64,000 bases of DNA from Butyrivibrio sp. X503. Its GTDB lineage: Bacteria; Bacillota; Clostridia; Lachnospirales; Lachnospiraceae. Each line of letters starts with the position of its first letter. Position 1 is the stretch's first letter. Position numbers and translations under genes: made by a program. Location of the stretch: the NCBI RefSeq assembly GCF_003625475.1, contig NZ_RAIQ01000008.1, positions 1 to 64,000 on the forward strand, written 5' to 3'. The notes beneath the pieces were generated by a model. It was not told the DNA's origin. It searched no databases and saw only the letters and a program-made list of their open reading frames with translations. Shown piece by piece: positions 36,169 through 45,140 of the stretch.

Positions 36169-37490
36169 AAACTATAATTATGGCAGGAGGCAAGGGAACT
36201 AGAATAGCTTCGATAGCAGGAGATATTCCCAAGCCGCTCATAAAAATAGCCGATAAGCCGATACTTCTGTATGAGATAGAATGCCTGAAAGAGCAGGGAT
36301 TTACGGATATTATTCTTACCGTTTCTCATATGGCTGATAAAATAATGGATTACTTTGGCGACGGCAGTAAATTCGGTGTAAACATCAAGTATTTTGTCGA
36401 AGACAAGCCGCTTGGCAATGCAGGAGCATTGTTTAAGCTCTATAAGGAGGGAGTGTTTTCTGCCAATGAAGACTTTTTACTCCTTAACGCTGATTCGATG
36501 TTTGATGTTGATTTCCGGAGATTCCTGGATTTTCACAGATCCAAGAATGCTTTGGTATCTCTTTTTACTCATCCCAATTCACATCCGTATGACAGTGGCC
36601 TTATAATCTCTGAGGGCGGTATTGTTAAGAATTGGCTTACCAAAGAGGAGGCGAGACCCAAGTGGTACAAGAATAGGGTAAACGCCGGATTACATATTGT
36701 TAATTCGCAGATTTTTGGAATGACAGATATTGATATTGACAGTATTGGAACAGAAGTAGACGGCAAGCCTTATAAAGTTGATCTGGACAGGCAAGTCATA
36801 AAACCTCTTGTTAAGACCGGTAAAGTGGCTGCCTATGATAGCCCTGAGTATGTAAAAGATATGGGAACACCTGAGAGATTTGAACAGGTTACAGGTGATC
36901 TTATATCAGGCAAGGTTTCAGCCAGAAATCTGATGCATAAGCAAAAGGCTGTATTCTTGGACAGAGACGGTACTATCAACAAGTATGTCGGATTCTTGAG
37001 AAATATCGATGAATTTGAGCTTCTTCCCGGTGTGGTAGACGCTATTCAAAAGATCAATGATTCGGGATACCTTGCGATAGTTGTTACCAATCAGCCGGTG
37101 ATTGCAAGAGGCGAAGTTACATACGCAGAGCTGGATGAGATTCATAACAAGATGGAGACGCTCCTTGGTGAGAAAGGAGTGTATATTGACGCGCTTTATT
37201 ATTGCCCGCATCATCCCGACAAGGGGTTTGAGGGAGAAATTCCGGAATTAAAGTTCGAATGCGAATGCAGAAAGCCCAAGCCGGGTATGCTTTTACAGGC
37301 TGCTAAAGATTTTAATATTGATCTTGAAGGCTCTTGGATGATCGGTGATGGTAACAATGATGTTCTTGCCGGAAAGAACGCCGGCTGCAAAACAGCGATA
37401 ATATCAGATAAGAACGATTGCGACGCTGAGGAATGCGTTAATGATCTTCTTGAATTTGTAGATAAGTATTTAATTAGTGGAGATAAGTAA
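36165..37490 (+). CDS. Fused heptose-1-phosphate guanylyltransferase and heptose-1,7-bisphosphate phosphatase
   Basis: 441 residues, two enzymes. Residues 1-240 are a sugar nucleotidyltransferase (MAGGKGTRI at 6-14, PKPL at 22-25, LLNADSMFD at 106-114), matching HddC. Residues about 258-441 are a GmhB-type HAD phosphatase: FLDRDGTIN (264-272), VTNQ (307-310), zinc ligands in CPHHPDKG and ECECRKPKPG, and GDGNND (394-399). In the known pathway GmhB acts before HddC, so the fusion joins consecutive reactions (bisphosphate to 1-phosphate to GDP-heptose). It is coupled to hddA and overlaps gmhA by one base. Confidence 0.92.
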   Translation: MKTIIMAGGKGTRIASIAGDIPKPLIKIADKPILLYEIECLKEQGFTDIILTVSHMADKIMDYFGDGSKFGVNIKYFVEDKPLGNAGALFKLYKEGVFSANEDFLLLNADSMFDVDFRRFLDFHRSKNALVSLFTHPNSHPYDSGLIISEGGIVKNWLTKEEARPKWYKNRVNAGLHIVNSQIFGMTDIDIDSIGTEVDGKPYKVDLDRQVIKPLVKTGKVAAYDSPEYVKDMGTPERFEQVTGDLISGKVSARNLMHKQKAVFLDRDGTINKYVGFLRNIDEFELLPGVVDAIQKINDSGYLAIVVTNQPVIARGEVTYAELDEIHNKMETLLGEKGVYIDALYYCPHHPDKGFEGEIPELKFECECRKPKPGMLLQAAKDFNIDLEGSWMIGDGNNDVLAGKNAGCKTAIISDKNDCDAEECVNDLLEFVDKYLISGDK

Positions 37491-38134
37491 TGGAACAAAG
37501 AGTAGAAAAACATTTGGATTCTTTGATTGCAAGGTATCCTAAGCTTGAAGTGTGTCGTGAGGATATAGCAAAAGCATATGAGATCATGGAGGGCACCTAT
37601 AATCATGACGGCAAGCTTATGATAGCGGGAAATGGAGGCTCTGCTGCGGATTCGGAACATATTGCAGGAGAACTGATGAAAAGATTTAAGATTGCTCGTC
37701 CTATAGATAAGGAATTAGCTGATAGAATACTTGAAATTGATCCTGTTCGCGGAGAGGGTCTTGCCAAGAATCTTGAAAAATCTCTGATGGCTATCCCGCT
37801 TGTTGCTCATGAGGCATTATCCACAGCCTATATTAATGACGTTGATGGCTATGGCGTGTTTGCTCAGCAGCTCATGGGGTTCGGAAGAAAGGGCGATACT
37901 TTCCTTGCTATTTCGACATCCGGTAACAGTGAGAATATTATGAACGCTGTTGTAGTTGCCAAGGCTATGGATATAAATATTATCGGCCTTACAGGAGACA
38001 ATGGAGGCATGCTTAAGGAACTTGCCGATGTAACAATAAGAGTTCCCGAATCTGAGACATATCTTATTCAGGAGCTTCACTTACCTGTTTATCACTGTCT
38101 GTGTATGATGCTGGAAGAAAGATATTTTGGATAA
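37490..38134 (+). CDS. gmhA: Sedoheptulose-7-phosphate isomerase
   Basis: 214 residues, SIS domain. MIAGNGGSAADSEHIAGEL near 44-62, and FLAISTSGNSENI and LTGDNGG later, as in GmhA. It makes D-glycero-D-manno-heptose-7-phosphate from sedoheptulose-7-phosphate, the first step of the pathway whose other enzymes lie just upstream. Its ATG shares a base with the preceding stop. It is the last gene of the ABC-export operon and ends inside a 24-bp inverted repeat. Confidence 0.95.
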   Translation: MEQRVEKHLDSLIARYPKLEVCREDIAKAYEIMEGTYNHDGKLMIAGNGGSAADSEHIAGELMKRFKIARPIDKELADRILEIDPVRGEGLAKNLEKSLMAIPLVAHEALSTAYINDVDGYGVFAQQLMGFGRKGDTFLAISTSGNSENIMNAVVVAKAMDINIIGLTGDNGGMLKELADVTIRVPESETYLIQELHLPVYHCLCMMLEERYFG

Positions 38135-38194
38135 TAGTCACAAAAAAGCTGCAAGGTGAATTTTCCACCGTTGCAGCTTTTTTGTGACTATTAT
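38131..38194. terminator. Bidirectional terminator, 24-bp perfect stem
   Basis: 38131-38154 and 38171-38194 are exact reverse complements. The stem contains AAAAAAGCTGCAA on one side and TTGCAGCTTTTTT on the other, so each strand yields a GC core followed by six T. Inner GGTG/CACC extends it. It overlaps the stop codons of both convergent genes. Confidence 0.93.
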
Positions 38195-40962
38195 CAATTT
38201 GAGTATGTCCAGTTGTCCGTATCAAAAATATTCTGATTCTTTAGTGTGTATTGTTTAGCATCACTGAAGGTGTTGCCGTTGTTCTTTTCTATGGATGCTT
38301 CGCAGTAAACACCATATAGGACATCATCGTTCTTTCTGTCCTCATTTATAGGGACTCCGGTGAATGGATTGACCGGATTATCTATGAGCCCCTTAAAGGC
38401 TTCTGTAGGAACGTCAGCACAGGTCATAAACTCATCGGATATAGTAAATTCTGTGCTACCGAAATCTTTAATCATAAAGAGCGGATTGGCACTCATGGGA
38501 TCGAGTTCATCCGATGAAATACCATCACCTGTTAAAAGGTCAAGTCCGATACATCTTCCGTGATCTGCGGTTATTATTATTCTGGTGTTGTCCCACACTC
38601 CGTTTTCTTTTAAGTAATCAAACCATTTTCCGAGCTGTATAAGACCTGCCATGTTGGACTGATAGTGCTCAAACTGTTCTACGGTCGTGAGCTGTAGGTC
38701 CTTCATACCGGGAGCTGTTCTTACGGCGTGCTCTTTTTCATATTCGGTATTATCAACTTCGTTCTTTGGCTCAAATTCCGGCTCCTGAAGCATGGTAACA
38801 TCATGTGTGGCGCCGTTTACCAATGACAAGTAAGTATTCTCATTGGTATCAGTGACCTGAGTCATAAAAGGTAAGTTCTCAAGAGCGCTGTATTCCGTAA
38901 GGAAATCATCGTTTACTCCGGTGCTGGTGTAGTTGCCGGAGGGAGTATAACCAAATACCCACTGATCATCATTATAGCGGGAGCGATAGTCTGCGTAGTT
39001 GTAGATTCCTTCATTGTAGACTTCCTTATGAAGGAACACGGGACAGACCCTAAAAAGGGAATAACAGAAAAGGTTTCTGTTAAGAGAATGTTCCTTCTGC
39101 ACAATCCTGTCTGCCTCGTTGTCATCGTAGGCTCCGCTTGTGAGATAAGCATTGATATCCTTGTATTCATCAAAAATACTAAGATCGGGAGTCCACTGAT
39201 AGTTGGCATAAGGTGGATCGCAAACAGTAACCTTAAATCCTTCATTCATAAAGAGAACAGGCATCACCTTGAGAGCTTCGTTGTGCTTGTCTTTGAGAGA
39301 TTCATTGGACCTTGCATCCATTTCACTGGGCATGTATTCATAACCACCAAAGATCGGAGGAGCACCCGCATTGGTTGTGAGTCCGAATGAGAAAGCGTTG
39401 GGATAGAAGGTAAATCCGGCGAACTGCTGCTTGAGCTCAGGCTTTTCCTCCATCAAATAAGGAACCAATGCACCAATTGCCCTGTCCATCATAATAACCA
39501 CAACATTCTGACCGGTAGTACTTAAAGTGAATTGAGGAGCTTCCTGTTTACTTTGCTCTGCAATAACTTTAAGTTCTGATACTTCGCTATTTATCTTCAC
39601 CACATTAACGACTGACATAACCGTGATGGCAATGCAGCCGATTATTCCTACGGCCTTAAGTAGCTCGCCCTTACCCTTTTTCCATACCAGGTATACGATA
39701 CCTGCTACTAAGCCAAGTATCAGCAGATTAAATATATATTCCTTGGCTGAGATCTCAATGGGAAGGTCATATCTGAGTGTTGAAGATATATTGCCGTATC
39801 CCTTTCCGAAAAACATATATTCAATAACCGCACAGAATACTGCGATCACGGAGCCCAGGCTGAAAGCTTTCTTGCCTTTATCGGATGATAGCTTATAGAA
39901 AACAATGCACCATACCATAAAGGTTCCTATTGCCATAAGAGCTGTTCGAAGCACGTACCGAAGAGGAGAGTGCAGGTCGGACATTTCAACAAATTCTGCC
40001 GTAGATGTGCTGATGATGGCAGAAGGGATTAGTACACCGATAAGCACTGTCATAAGGAGACAGCAAGCATAGAAGATCACTTTTGCTGTGTCGGCATTTA
40101 TGAGTTCTTTTTGCTTAGATTTATTATCCTTACCTCTCTTTATGTACTTATTAAGGAGAGGAAGCTGCAATATTAAGGCTACGATCAGAGAAAGTGCTTT
40201 CCTTCTAAGGCCGGTAAAGAATACAAATCCGGCTATCAGTACTGCTATTCCCGCAATAGAGCATATGATCTTTATTACCTTCTTGGGATTAGGTATCTTG
40301 TAGAAAATGTTCTTAACCAGTGAGAACAGGTTGTTCAATGTCCAGTAGAATACTAATCCTGCCGGTGATTCATACAGTAGTACAAGGAAAATAAGAGCCA
40401 TTCCGTAGAGCTGTATCTTGCTCTTAAGAGGCATCCCCTTGGTGTATATGATACCGGAGACAATGTTTATGGCAGTCATAAGTATGGGCAGCAGATGTAA
40501 ACTGATACCGCCCAGCTTTATCAGATTGTCAGGAACTCCAAGATCTGCAATAGGTCCAAATGATGCTCCGTTTAAAAGATTTAAATTGGAAAGATAGTGA
40601 TATGCTGCTATAAAGAACGGAATCTCAAGTAGAAGTGACAATGAGCCCTTAAGTGCATAGTAGGGCTTATAGTCATTCTGTCTGTAGAAGGTCTGCAGCA
40701 TCATGAAGCGCTCATCACCCTTGAAGACCTTCCTGATATGATCAACGCCGGGCTTGAGCCTCAGCGACTGATCTCTTTCTTCTTCCTGCATGGCGTCAGC
40801 CCTGCGATAGAGGGGGAGTACCAGCAAGTTGATAGTAAGGCTAAGGAAGATAAGGGATAGTCCCGGATTTCCGGTAATTCCATTCGCGATCGCATAAACT
40901 ACATCAAAAAGCAGCTCAAGCGGCCCTAATACAATTGTATGTAGAATCTGTAGTATTGTCAT
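38194..40962 (-). CDS. YidC/Oxa1-like domain fused to LtaS/sulfatase-like phosphotransferase domain, copy 1
   Basis: 922 residues. Residues 1-225 match the YidC/Oxa1 membrane fold: LTINLLVLPL at 42-51, a cytosolic hairpin with LKPGVDHIRKVF, then LLLEIPFFIAAYHYL and YESPAGLVFYWTLNNLFSL. The groove arginine of true insertases (five residues before the Pro of the first helix) is Asn45 here. Residues 225-470 hold about six more hydrophobic segments. Residues 480-922 are an extracellular alkaline-phosphatase-type domain: metal Asp in VVVIMMDRA (493), probable nucleophile Thr529/530 (GLTTNAGAPP), ADHG (799-802). LtaS-like enzymes transfer phosphoglycerol. Role inferred: phospho- or phosphono-decoration of a glycan or lipid. 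Confidence 0.85.
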   Translation of the reverse strand: MTILQILHTIVLGPLELLFDVVYAIANGITGNPGLSLIFLSLTINLLVLPLYRRADAMQEEERDQSLRLKPGVDHIRKVFKGDERFMMLQTFYRQNDYKPYYALKGSLSLLLEIPFFIAAYHYLSNLNLLNGASFGPIADLGVPDNLIKLGGISLHLLPILMTAINIVSGIIYTKGMPLKSKIQLYGMALIFLVLLYESPAGLVFYWTLNNLFSLVKNIFYKIPNPKKVIKIICSIAGIAVLIAGFVFFTGLRRKALSLIVALILQLPLLNKYIKRGKDNKSKQKELINADTAKVIFYACCLLMTVLIGVLIPSAIISTSTAEFVEMSDLHSPLRYVLRTALMAIGTFMVWCIVFYKLSSDKGKKAFSLGSVIAVFCAVIEYMFFGKGYGNISSTLRYDLPIEISAKEYIFNLLILGLVAGIVYLVWKKGKGELLKAVGIIGCIAITVMSVVNVVKINSEVSELKVIAEQSKQEAPQFTLSTTGQNVVVIMMDRAIGALVPYLMEEKPELKQQFAGFTFYPNAFSFGLTTNAGAPPIFGGYEYMPSEMDARSNESLKDKHNEALKVMPVLFMNEGFKVTVCDPPYANYQWTPDLSIFDEYKDINAYLTSGAYDDNEADRIVQKEHSLNRNLFCYSLFRVCPVFLHKEVYNEGIYNYADYRSRYNDDQWVFGYTPSGNYTSTGVNDDFLTEYSALENLPFMTQVTDTNENTYLSLVNGATHDVTMLQEPEFEPKNEVDNTEYEKEHAVRTAPGMKDLQLTTVEQFEHYQSNMAGLIQLGKWFDYLKENGVWDNTRIIITADHGRCIGLDLLTGDGISSDELDPMSANPLFMIKDFGSTEFTISDEFMTCADVPTEAFKGLIDNPVNPFTGVPINEDRKNDDVLYGVYCEASIEKNNGNTFSDAKQYTLKNQNIFDTDNWTYSN

Positions 40963-40990
40963 AGCTTGTTCTAATAGAAATCAAAGGCAA

Positions 40991-42226
40991 TCATTCTGTC
41001 AAAGCGGTGCGCTTCTCAATGAGATAATCAACTGTGCTGTTTACTGAATTGCCTATATTGGCCCAGCACTCAGACCTTGCCTGATTTCTTCCTTCTTTGA
41101 AACGATTGTCTGTAAGACAGTGATCTATTGTTTCTTTTATATTCTCTATATTACTGTCGGTAAGCTCTACACCGATCCTGTCGAGAACTTCAAAAGTCCA
41201 TTCCTTTTTCTTGAGCCACCATGAATCATATATTCCGTTGTCAAACTTGGCCTCGGTATATATAACAGGTTTGTCGAATACAAGTGAGTAATCAAAGATT
41301 ACACCGGAGAAATCAGATATCAGGATATCGGATTGGTTCAGTGAATCGAAGTTATCGGAGTTTCTGTCCCATACGAGCTTGTCTGAGTCAGGATATGCTT
41401 TTAAAAGCGGATCCAATACTTCTTTCTCTGAAACGAAAGACTGGGGATGGGGTCTGATAATGATCTTATAGCCTGTAGCTACAAGCGCATCGATCATAGT
41501 CTTGCCGTATTTGCTCAATATAGAGTTGGCACCCCATGAAGGAGCAAGAAGCACTGTGGTTTCATGCTCCGACGCAGGACCTGCGTCCAAGAGCTTCTGT
41601 CTGAGGTAATCCATGTGAGGAAGACCAACAAGCTTAACTTCCTTTTCGGGAAGATTACGCAGGGATTCAAGCTCACGGATCTGCTCTGTCTGAAAATCAC
41701 CGCTAAGGAGCAGAGCATCATAGTAATCCACGCCGAACATACGATACATTGATATATCACCTGCAGCATGAAGAATGTGGGCATACCACTTGACGTCTCT
41801 TGATCTCTTCCACTGGTAGACATCAAGTCCCGGTGTTGTTGACAGTACAACATCTGCCTTCAACATGTTCATCTTGGCAAAGGCCTTGTTGCCTTCTCCA
41901 ATAAACTCTGTTTTTACAGTCTTATATTCCTCATTAAGAAGGGGATCATCCTTCTCTGCGGTGAGGTATATCAGTGATTGTCCGCGCTTATCCATTTCAT
42001 CGCATATAGGTTTAAAGATGGTCTGATATCTCTTGCTGTCTGTAAATATAGCAAAAGGTACGTGGTCTTCATCCTGGCTTTTCACATTTCCTCCGGAAAA
42101 AGAGAACTTTATCTTCATAAAAGTATCTCTAAGGAAATAATATCCTGCGCCCAGGAGACCGATCAATATGGTAAAAAGCATACTTCCGGTTCCCGGATCA
42201 ATGTACATTAACAGCATCATGTTCAT
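40991..42226 (-). CDS. CDP-glycerol glycerophosphotransferase (TagB/TagF-like)
   Basis: 411 residues. One N-terminal membrane segment (MLFTILIGLLGAGYYFL), then a GT-B glycerophosphotransferase domain (PF04464): KWYAHILHAAGD, LVGLPHMDYL, LLAPSWGANSILSKYG, IIRPHPQS and the catalytic-region motif SDILISDFSGVIFDYSLVF. It moves glycerol phosphate from CDP-glycerol to a glycan or lipid acceptor on the cytoplasmic face. It lies between the two YidC-sulfatase paralogues with gaps of 28 and 14 bases, so all three form one minus-strand operon. No tagD-like CDP-glycerol synthase is in the window except possibly the N-terminal domain of the PEP mutase. Confidence 0.9.
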   Translation of the reverse strand: MNMMLLMYIDPGTGSMLFTILIGLLGAGYYFLRDTFMKIKFSFSGGNVKSQDEDHVPFAIFTDSKRYQTIFKPICDEMDKRGQSLIYLTAEKDDPLLNEEYKTVKTEFIGEGNKAFAKMNMLKADVVLSTTPGLDVYQWKRSRDVKWYAHILHAAGDISMYRMFGVDYYDALLLSGDFQTEQIRELESLRNLPEKEVKLVGLPHMDYLRQKLLDAGPASEHETTVLLAPSWGANSILSKYGKTMIDALVATGYKIIIRPHPQSFVSEKEVLDPLLKAYPDSDKLVWDRNSDNFDSLNQSDILISDFSGVIFDYSLVFDKPVIYTEAKFDNGIYDSWWLKKKEWTFEVLDRIGVELTDSNIENIKETIDHCLTDNRFKEGRNQARSECWANIGNSVNSTVDYLIEKRTALTE

Positions 42227-42240
42227 ATATATTTATCCTC

Positions 42241-45006
42241 TCATTCTTCGAATGACCAATTATCTGCATCAAAGATATTGTGATTCTTTATTGAATAGCG
42301 TATCGGATCGCTAAAGGTGTTACCATTGTTCTTTTCTATAGACCATTCTGTGGACATACCGTAAAGTACATCATCTTTTTTCGCGTCCTCGTTTATTGGA
42401 ACTCCGGTAAATGGATTTACAGGATTATCAATGAGGTCTTTAAATGCTTCCGTAGGAACATCTGCATTGGTCATGAATGTGTCATCTACAGTAAAGTCTT
42501 TGCTTCCAAAATCCTTTATCATCAAGAGCGGATTGGCATTCATGGGATCTATATTACCTGTTGTACCTTCGCATATTAAATAACCAAGTCCGACGGCTCT
42601 TCCGTGATCGGCGACAATGATTATTCGGGTATTGTCCCACACACCGTTCTCTCGCAGATAATCAAACCACTTTCCAAGCTGTATCATGCCTGCCATATTG
42701 CACTGATAATGTTCAATTGAGTCTATATATGTAAACTCTAGATCTATTTTTCCGGGAGCAGTTCTTACGGCATGAGCCTCTTCATAGGCTGTATTGTCAA
42801 TATGATTCCGGGGTTCGAATTCCGGCTCCTGAAGCATTGTGATGTCATGCGGCACAGTGTTCATAAGAGACAAATAAGTGTTTTCATCGGAATCGGTAAA
42901 ATTAGTCATGGTTGATAAGTTCTTCAAAGTATTGAATGAAGAGACAAAATCAGGATTTACACCGGTACATGTATATAAATCATTGGATGTATGTCCCATT
43001 ATCCATTCATCATCATCTTCAGAAGTGTATGAATGGTCTGCATAGTTGTAAACGCCGTCGTTATAGACCTCTTTATGGAGGAATACCGGGCATATCCTGA
43101 AAAGAGAATAACAGAACAGATTTCTGTTGATGGTCTTATCTTTCTGCGCGATATGAGCTGTTTGATCCTCGTTAAAAGCTCCGTGGGTAATATATGCATT
43201 GATTTCCGGATACTCGTCAAAAATGCTTAGATCCGGAGTCCACTGATAGTTGGCATAGGGAGGATCGCATACAGTAACTTTGTAGCCCTCATTCATAAAG
43301 AGAACAGGCATAACTTTAAGAGCTTCATTATTTTTGTCTTTAAGTGATTCGTCGGCCCTTTCGTTCATTTCATAGGGCGTATATTCATAGCCTCCAAAAA
43401 GCGGAGGAGCACCTGCATTGGTGTTCAGACCAAAAGAAAAAGTGTTGGGATAGTATGTAAATCCTGCAAACTGTTTCTTGAGCTCCGGTTTTTCCTCCAT
43501 TAAATAAGGAACCAATGCACCAAGAGCTCTGTCCATCATCAGAACGACAACATTTTGACCGGTTTTACTTAAGGTGAACTGAGGAGCGTCCTGCTTTCGC
43601 TGTTCGGCGATGACTTTTAGATCTGCAACGTCACCTCTGATCTTGAATACATTAATAAGTGACATTACTGAGATTGCAATGCAGCCTATTATACATATAG
43701 CTTTAACAAGCTCTTCTTTTCCCTTTTTCCATATAAGATATACAGCACTTGCTACTAAGCAGAGGATCAATAAGTTTACAAGATAATCCTTGGAGGATAT
43801 TTCGAGAGGATCATCATACTTGAGTAAGGATGAAATATTGCCGTATCCCTTACCGAAAAACATGTATTCCACGATTGAGCAGAAGGTTAAGATCGCAGAA
43901 CCGAGGCTAAATGCTTTCTTGGCTTTGTCGGATGACAGTTTATAGAAAACCACAAACCATACCATAAAGGTTCCGATTGCCATAAGAGCTGTGTGAAGTA
44001 CGTACCTAAGGGGTGACTGGAGATTGGACATCTCAACGAATTCCGCAGTGGATGTGCTGATGATCGCGGAAGGAATGAGCACGCCCACAAGTACAGTCAT
44101 AAGCAGGCAACATACGTAGAAAATAACTCCTGTATTACCGAGATTAACAGTTTTAGTACTTTCTGCTTCTTCGGTTCCTTTTTTGAAGTACTTTTTAAGG
44201 AGAGGGAGCTGTAATACTAATGCTACGATAAGAGAAAGCGCTTTTCTTCTGAAGCCTGTGTAGTACATGAATCCGGCAATGAGAACAGCTATTCCCGTAA
44301 TAGAGCATATGATCTTTATTACCTTCTTGGGATTAGGTATCTTGTAGAAGATGTTCTTAACCAGTGAGAACAGGTTGTTCAATGTCCAGTAGAATACTAA
44401 TCCTGCCGGTGATTCATATAATAGTACAAGGAAAATGAGAGCCATTCCGTAGAGCTGTATCTTGCTCTTAAGAGGCATCCCCTTGGTGTATATGATACCG
44501 GAGACAATATTTATGGCAGTCATAAGTATGGGCAGTAGATGTAAACTGATACCGCCCAGCTTTATCAGATTGTCAGGAGCTCCAAGATTTGCAATAGGTC
44601 CGAAGGAAGCTCCGTTTAAAAGATTTAAGTTAGAAAGATAGTGGTATGCTGCAATAAAGAACGGAATCTCAAGTAGAAGTGACAATGAGCCCTTAAGTGC
44701 ATAGTAGGGCTTGTAGTCATTCTGCCTGTAGAAGGTCTGCAGCATCATGAAGCGCTCATCGCCTTTGAAGACCTTCCTAATATGATCAACGCCGGGCTTG
44801 AGCCTCAGTGACTGATCTCTTTCTTCTTCCTGCATGGCGTCAGCCCTGCGATAGAGGGGGAGTACCAGCAAGTTGATAGTAAGGCTCAAAAAAATAAGGG
44901 ATAAGCCCGGGTTATTGGTGATCCCATTTGCGATGGCATATACAACATCAAAAAGGAGCTCTAACGGCCCCAATACAATTGTATGCAGAATCTGTAATAT
45001 TGTCAT
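42241..45006 (-). CDS. YidC/Oxa1-like domain fused to LtaS/sulfatase-like phosphotransferase domain, copy 2
   Basis: 921 residues, same architecture as the paralogue at 38.2-41.0 kb. The first 225 residues are almost identical to it, including Asn in place of the groove arginine. The middle and C-terminal parts have diverged (LMMDRALGALV, GLNTNAGAPP, ADHGRAVGLG). In the nucleophile region one of two Thr becomes Asn (TT to NT), which points to the second Thr as catalytic. The start at 45006 is chosen since GGAGAC lies upstream; the frame is open to 45057. It is first in a three-gene minus-strand operon, divergent from the PEP mutase gene. Confidence 0.85.
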   Translation of the reverse strand: MTILQILHTIVLGPLELLFDVVYAIANGITNNPGLSLIFLSLTINLLVLPLYRRADAMQEEERDQSLRLKPGVDHIRKVFKGDERFMMLQTFYRQNDYKPYYALKGSLSLLLEIPFFIAAYHYLSNLNLLNGASFGPIANLGAPDNLIKLGGISLHLLPILMTAINIVSGIIYTKGMPLKSKIQLYGMALIFLVLLYESPAGLVFYWTLNNLFSLVKNIFYKIPNPKKVIKIICSITGIAVLIAGFMYYTGFRRKALSLIVALVLQLPLLKKYFKKGTEEAESTKTVNLGNTGVIFYVCCLLMTVLVGVLIPSAIISTSTAEFVEMSNLQSPLRYVLHTALMAIGTFMVWFVVFYKLSSDKAKKAFSLGSAILTFCSIVEYMFFGKGYGNISSLLKYDDPLEISSKDYLVNLLILCLVASAVYLIWKKGKEELVKAICIIGCIAISVMSLINVFKIRGDVADLKVIAEQRKQDAPQFTLSKTGQNVVVLMMDRALGALVPYLMEEKPELKKQFAGFTYYPNTFSFGLNTNAGAPPLFGGYEYTPYEMNERADESLKDKNNEALKVMPVLFMNEGYKVTVCDPPYANYQWTPDLSIFDEYPEINAYITHGAFNEDQTAHIAQKDKTINRNLFCYSLFRICPVFLHKEVYNDGVYNYADHSYTSEDDDEWIMGHTSNDLYTCTGVNPDFVSSFNTLKNLSTMTNFTDSDENTYLSLMNTVPHDITMLQEPEFEPRNHIDNTAYEEAHAVRTAPGKIDLEFTYIDSIEHYQCNMAGMIQLGKWFDYLRENGVWDNTRIIIVADHGRAVGLGYLICEGTTGNIDPMNANPLLMIKDFGSKDFTVDDTFMTNADVPTEAFKDLIDNPVNPFTGVPINEDAKKDDVLYGMSTEWSIEKNNGNTFSDPIRYSIKNHNIFDADNWSFEE

Positions 45007-45068
45007 AGCTTGTCTCCATTTTTTTTCTAAATATAGAACAATAGTAATATACCACAATTAAAACAACT

Positions 45069-45097
45069 AGAAAAAGGAATTTATTCAATGTATAATA
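45069..45097 (+). promoter_or_regulatory. Probable sigma-A promoter of the phosphonate operon
   Basis: TAGAAA (45069-45074), a 17-base spacer and TATAAT (45092-45097), about 45 bases before the PEP mutase ATG. The same 135-base gap must hold the divergent promoter of the YidC-sulfatase operon; a clear one is not seen. Confidence 0.5.
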
Positions 45098-45140
45098 TTG
45101 TAGGTGTTTTCACTTAATTACTAAATGTGAGGAAATTGAT

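Noticed and set aside
45007-45057. N-terminal extension of the second YidC-sulfatase protein
   Set aside because: The paralogue begins at MTILQILHTI and GGAGAC precedes that ATG; the extension has no RBS and covers the promoter region.
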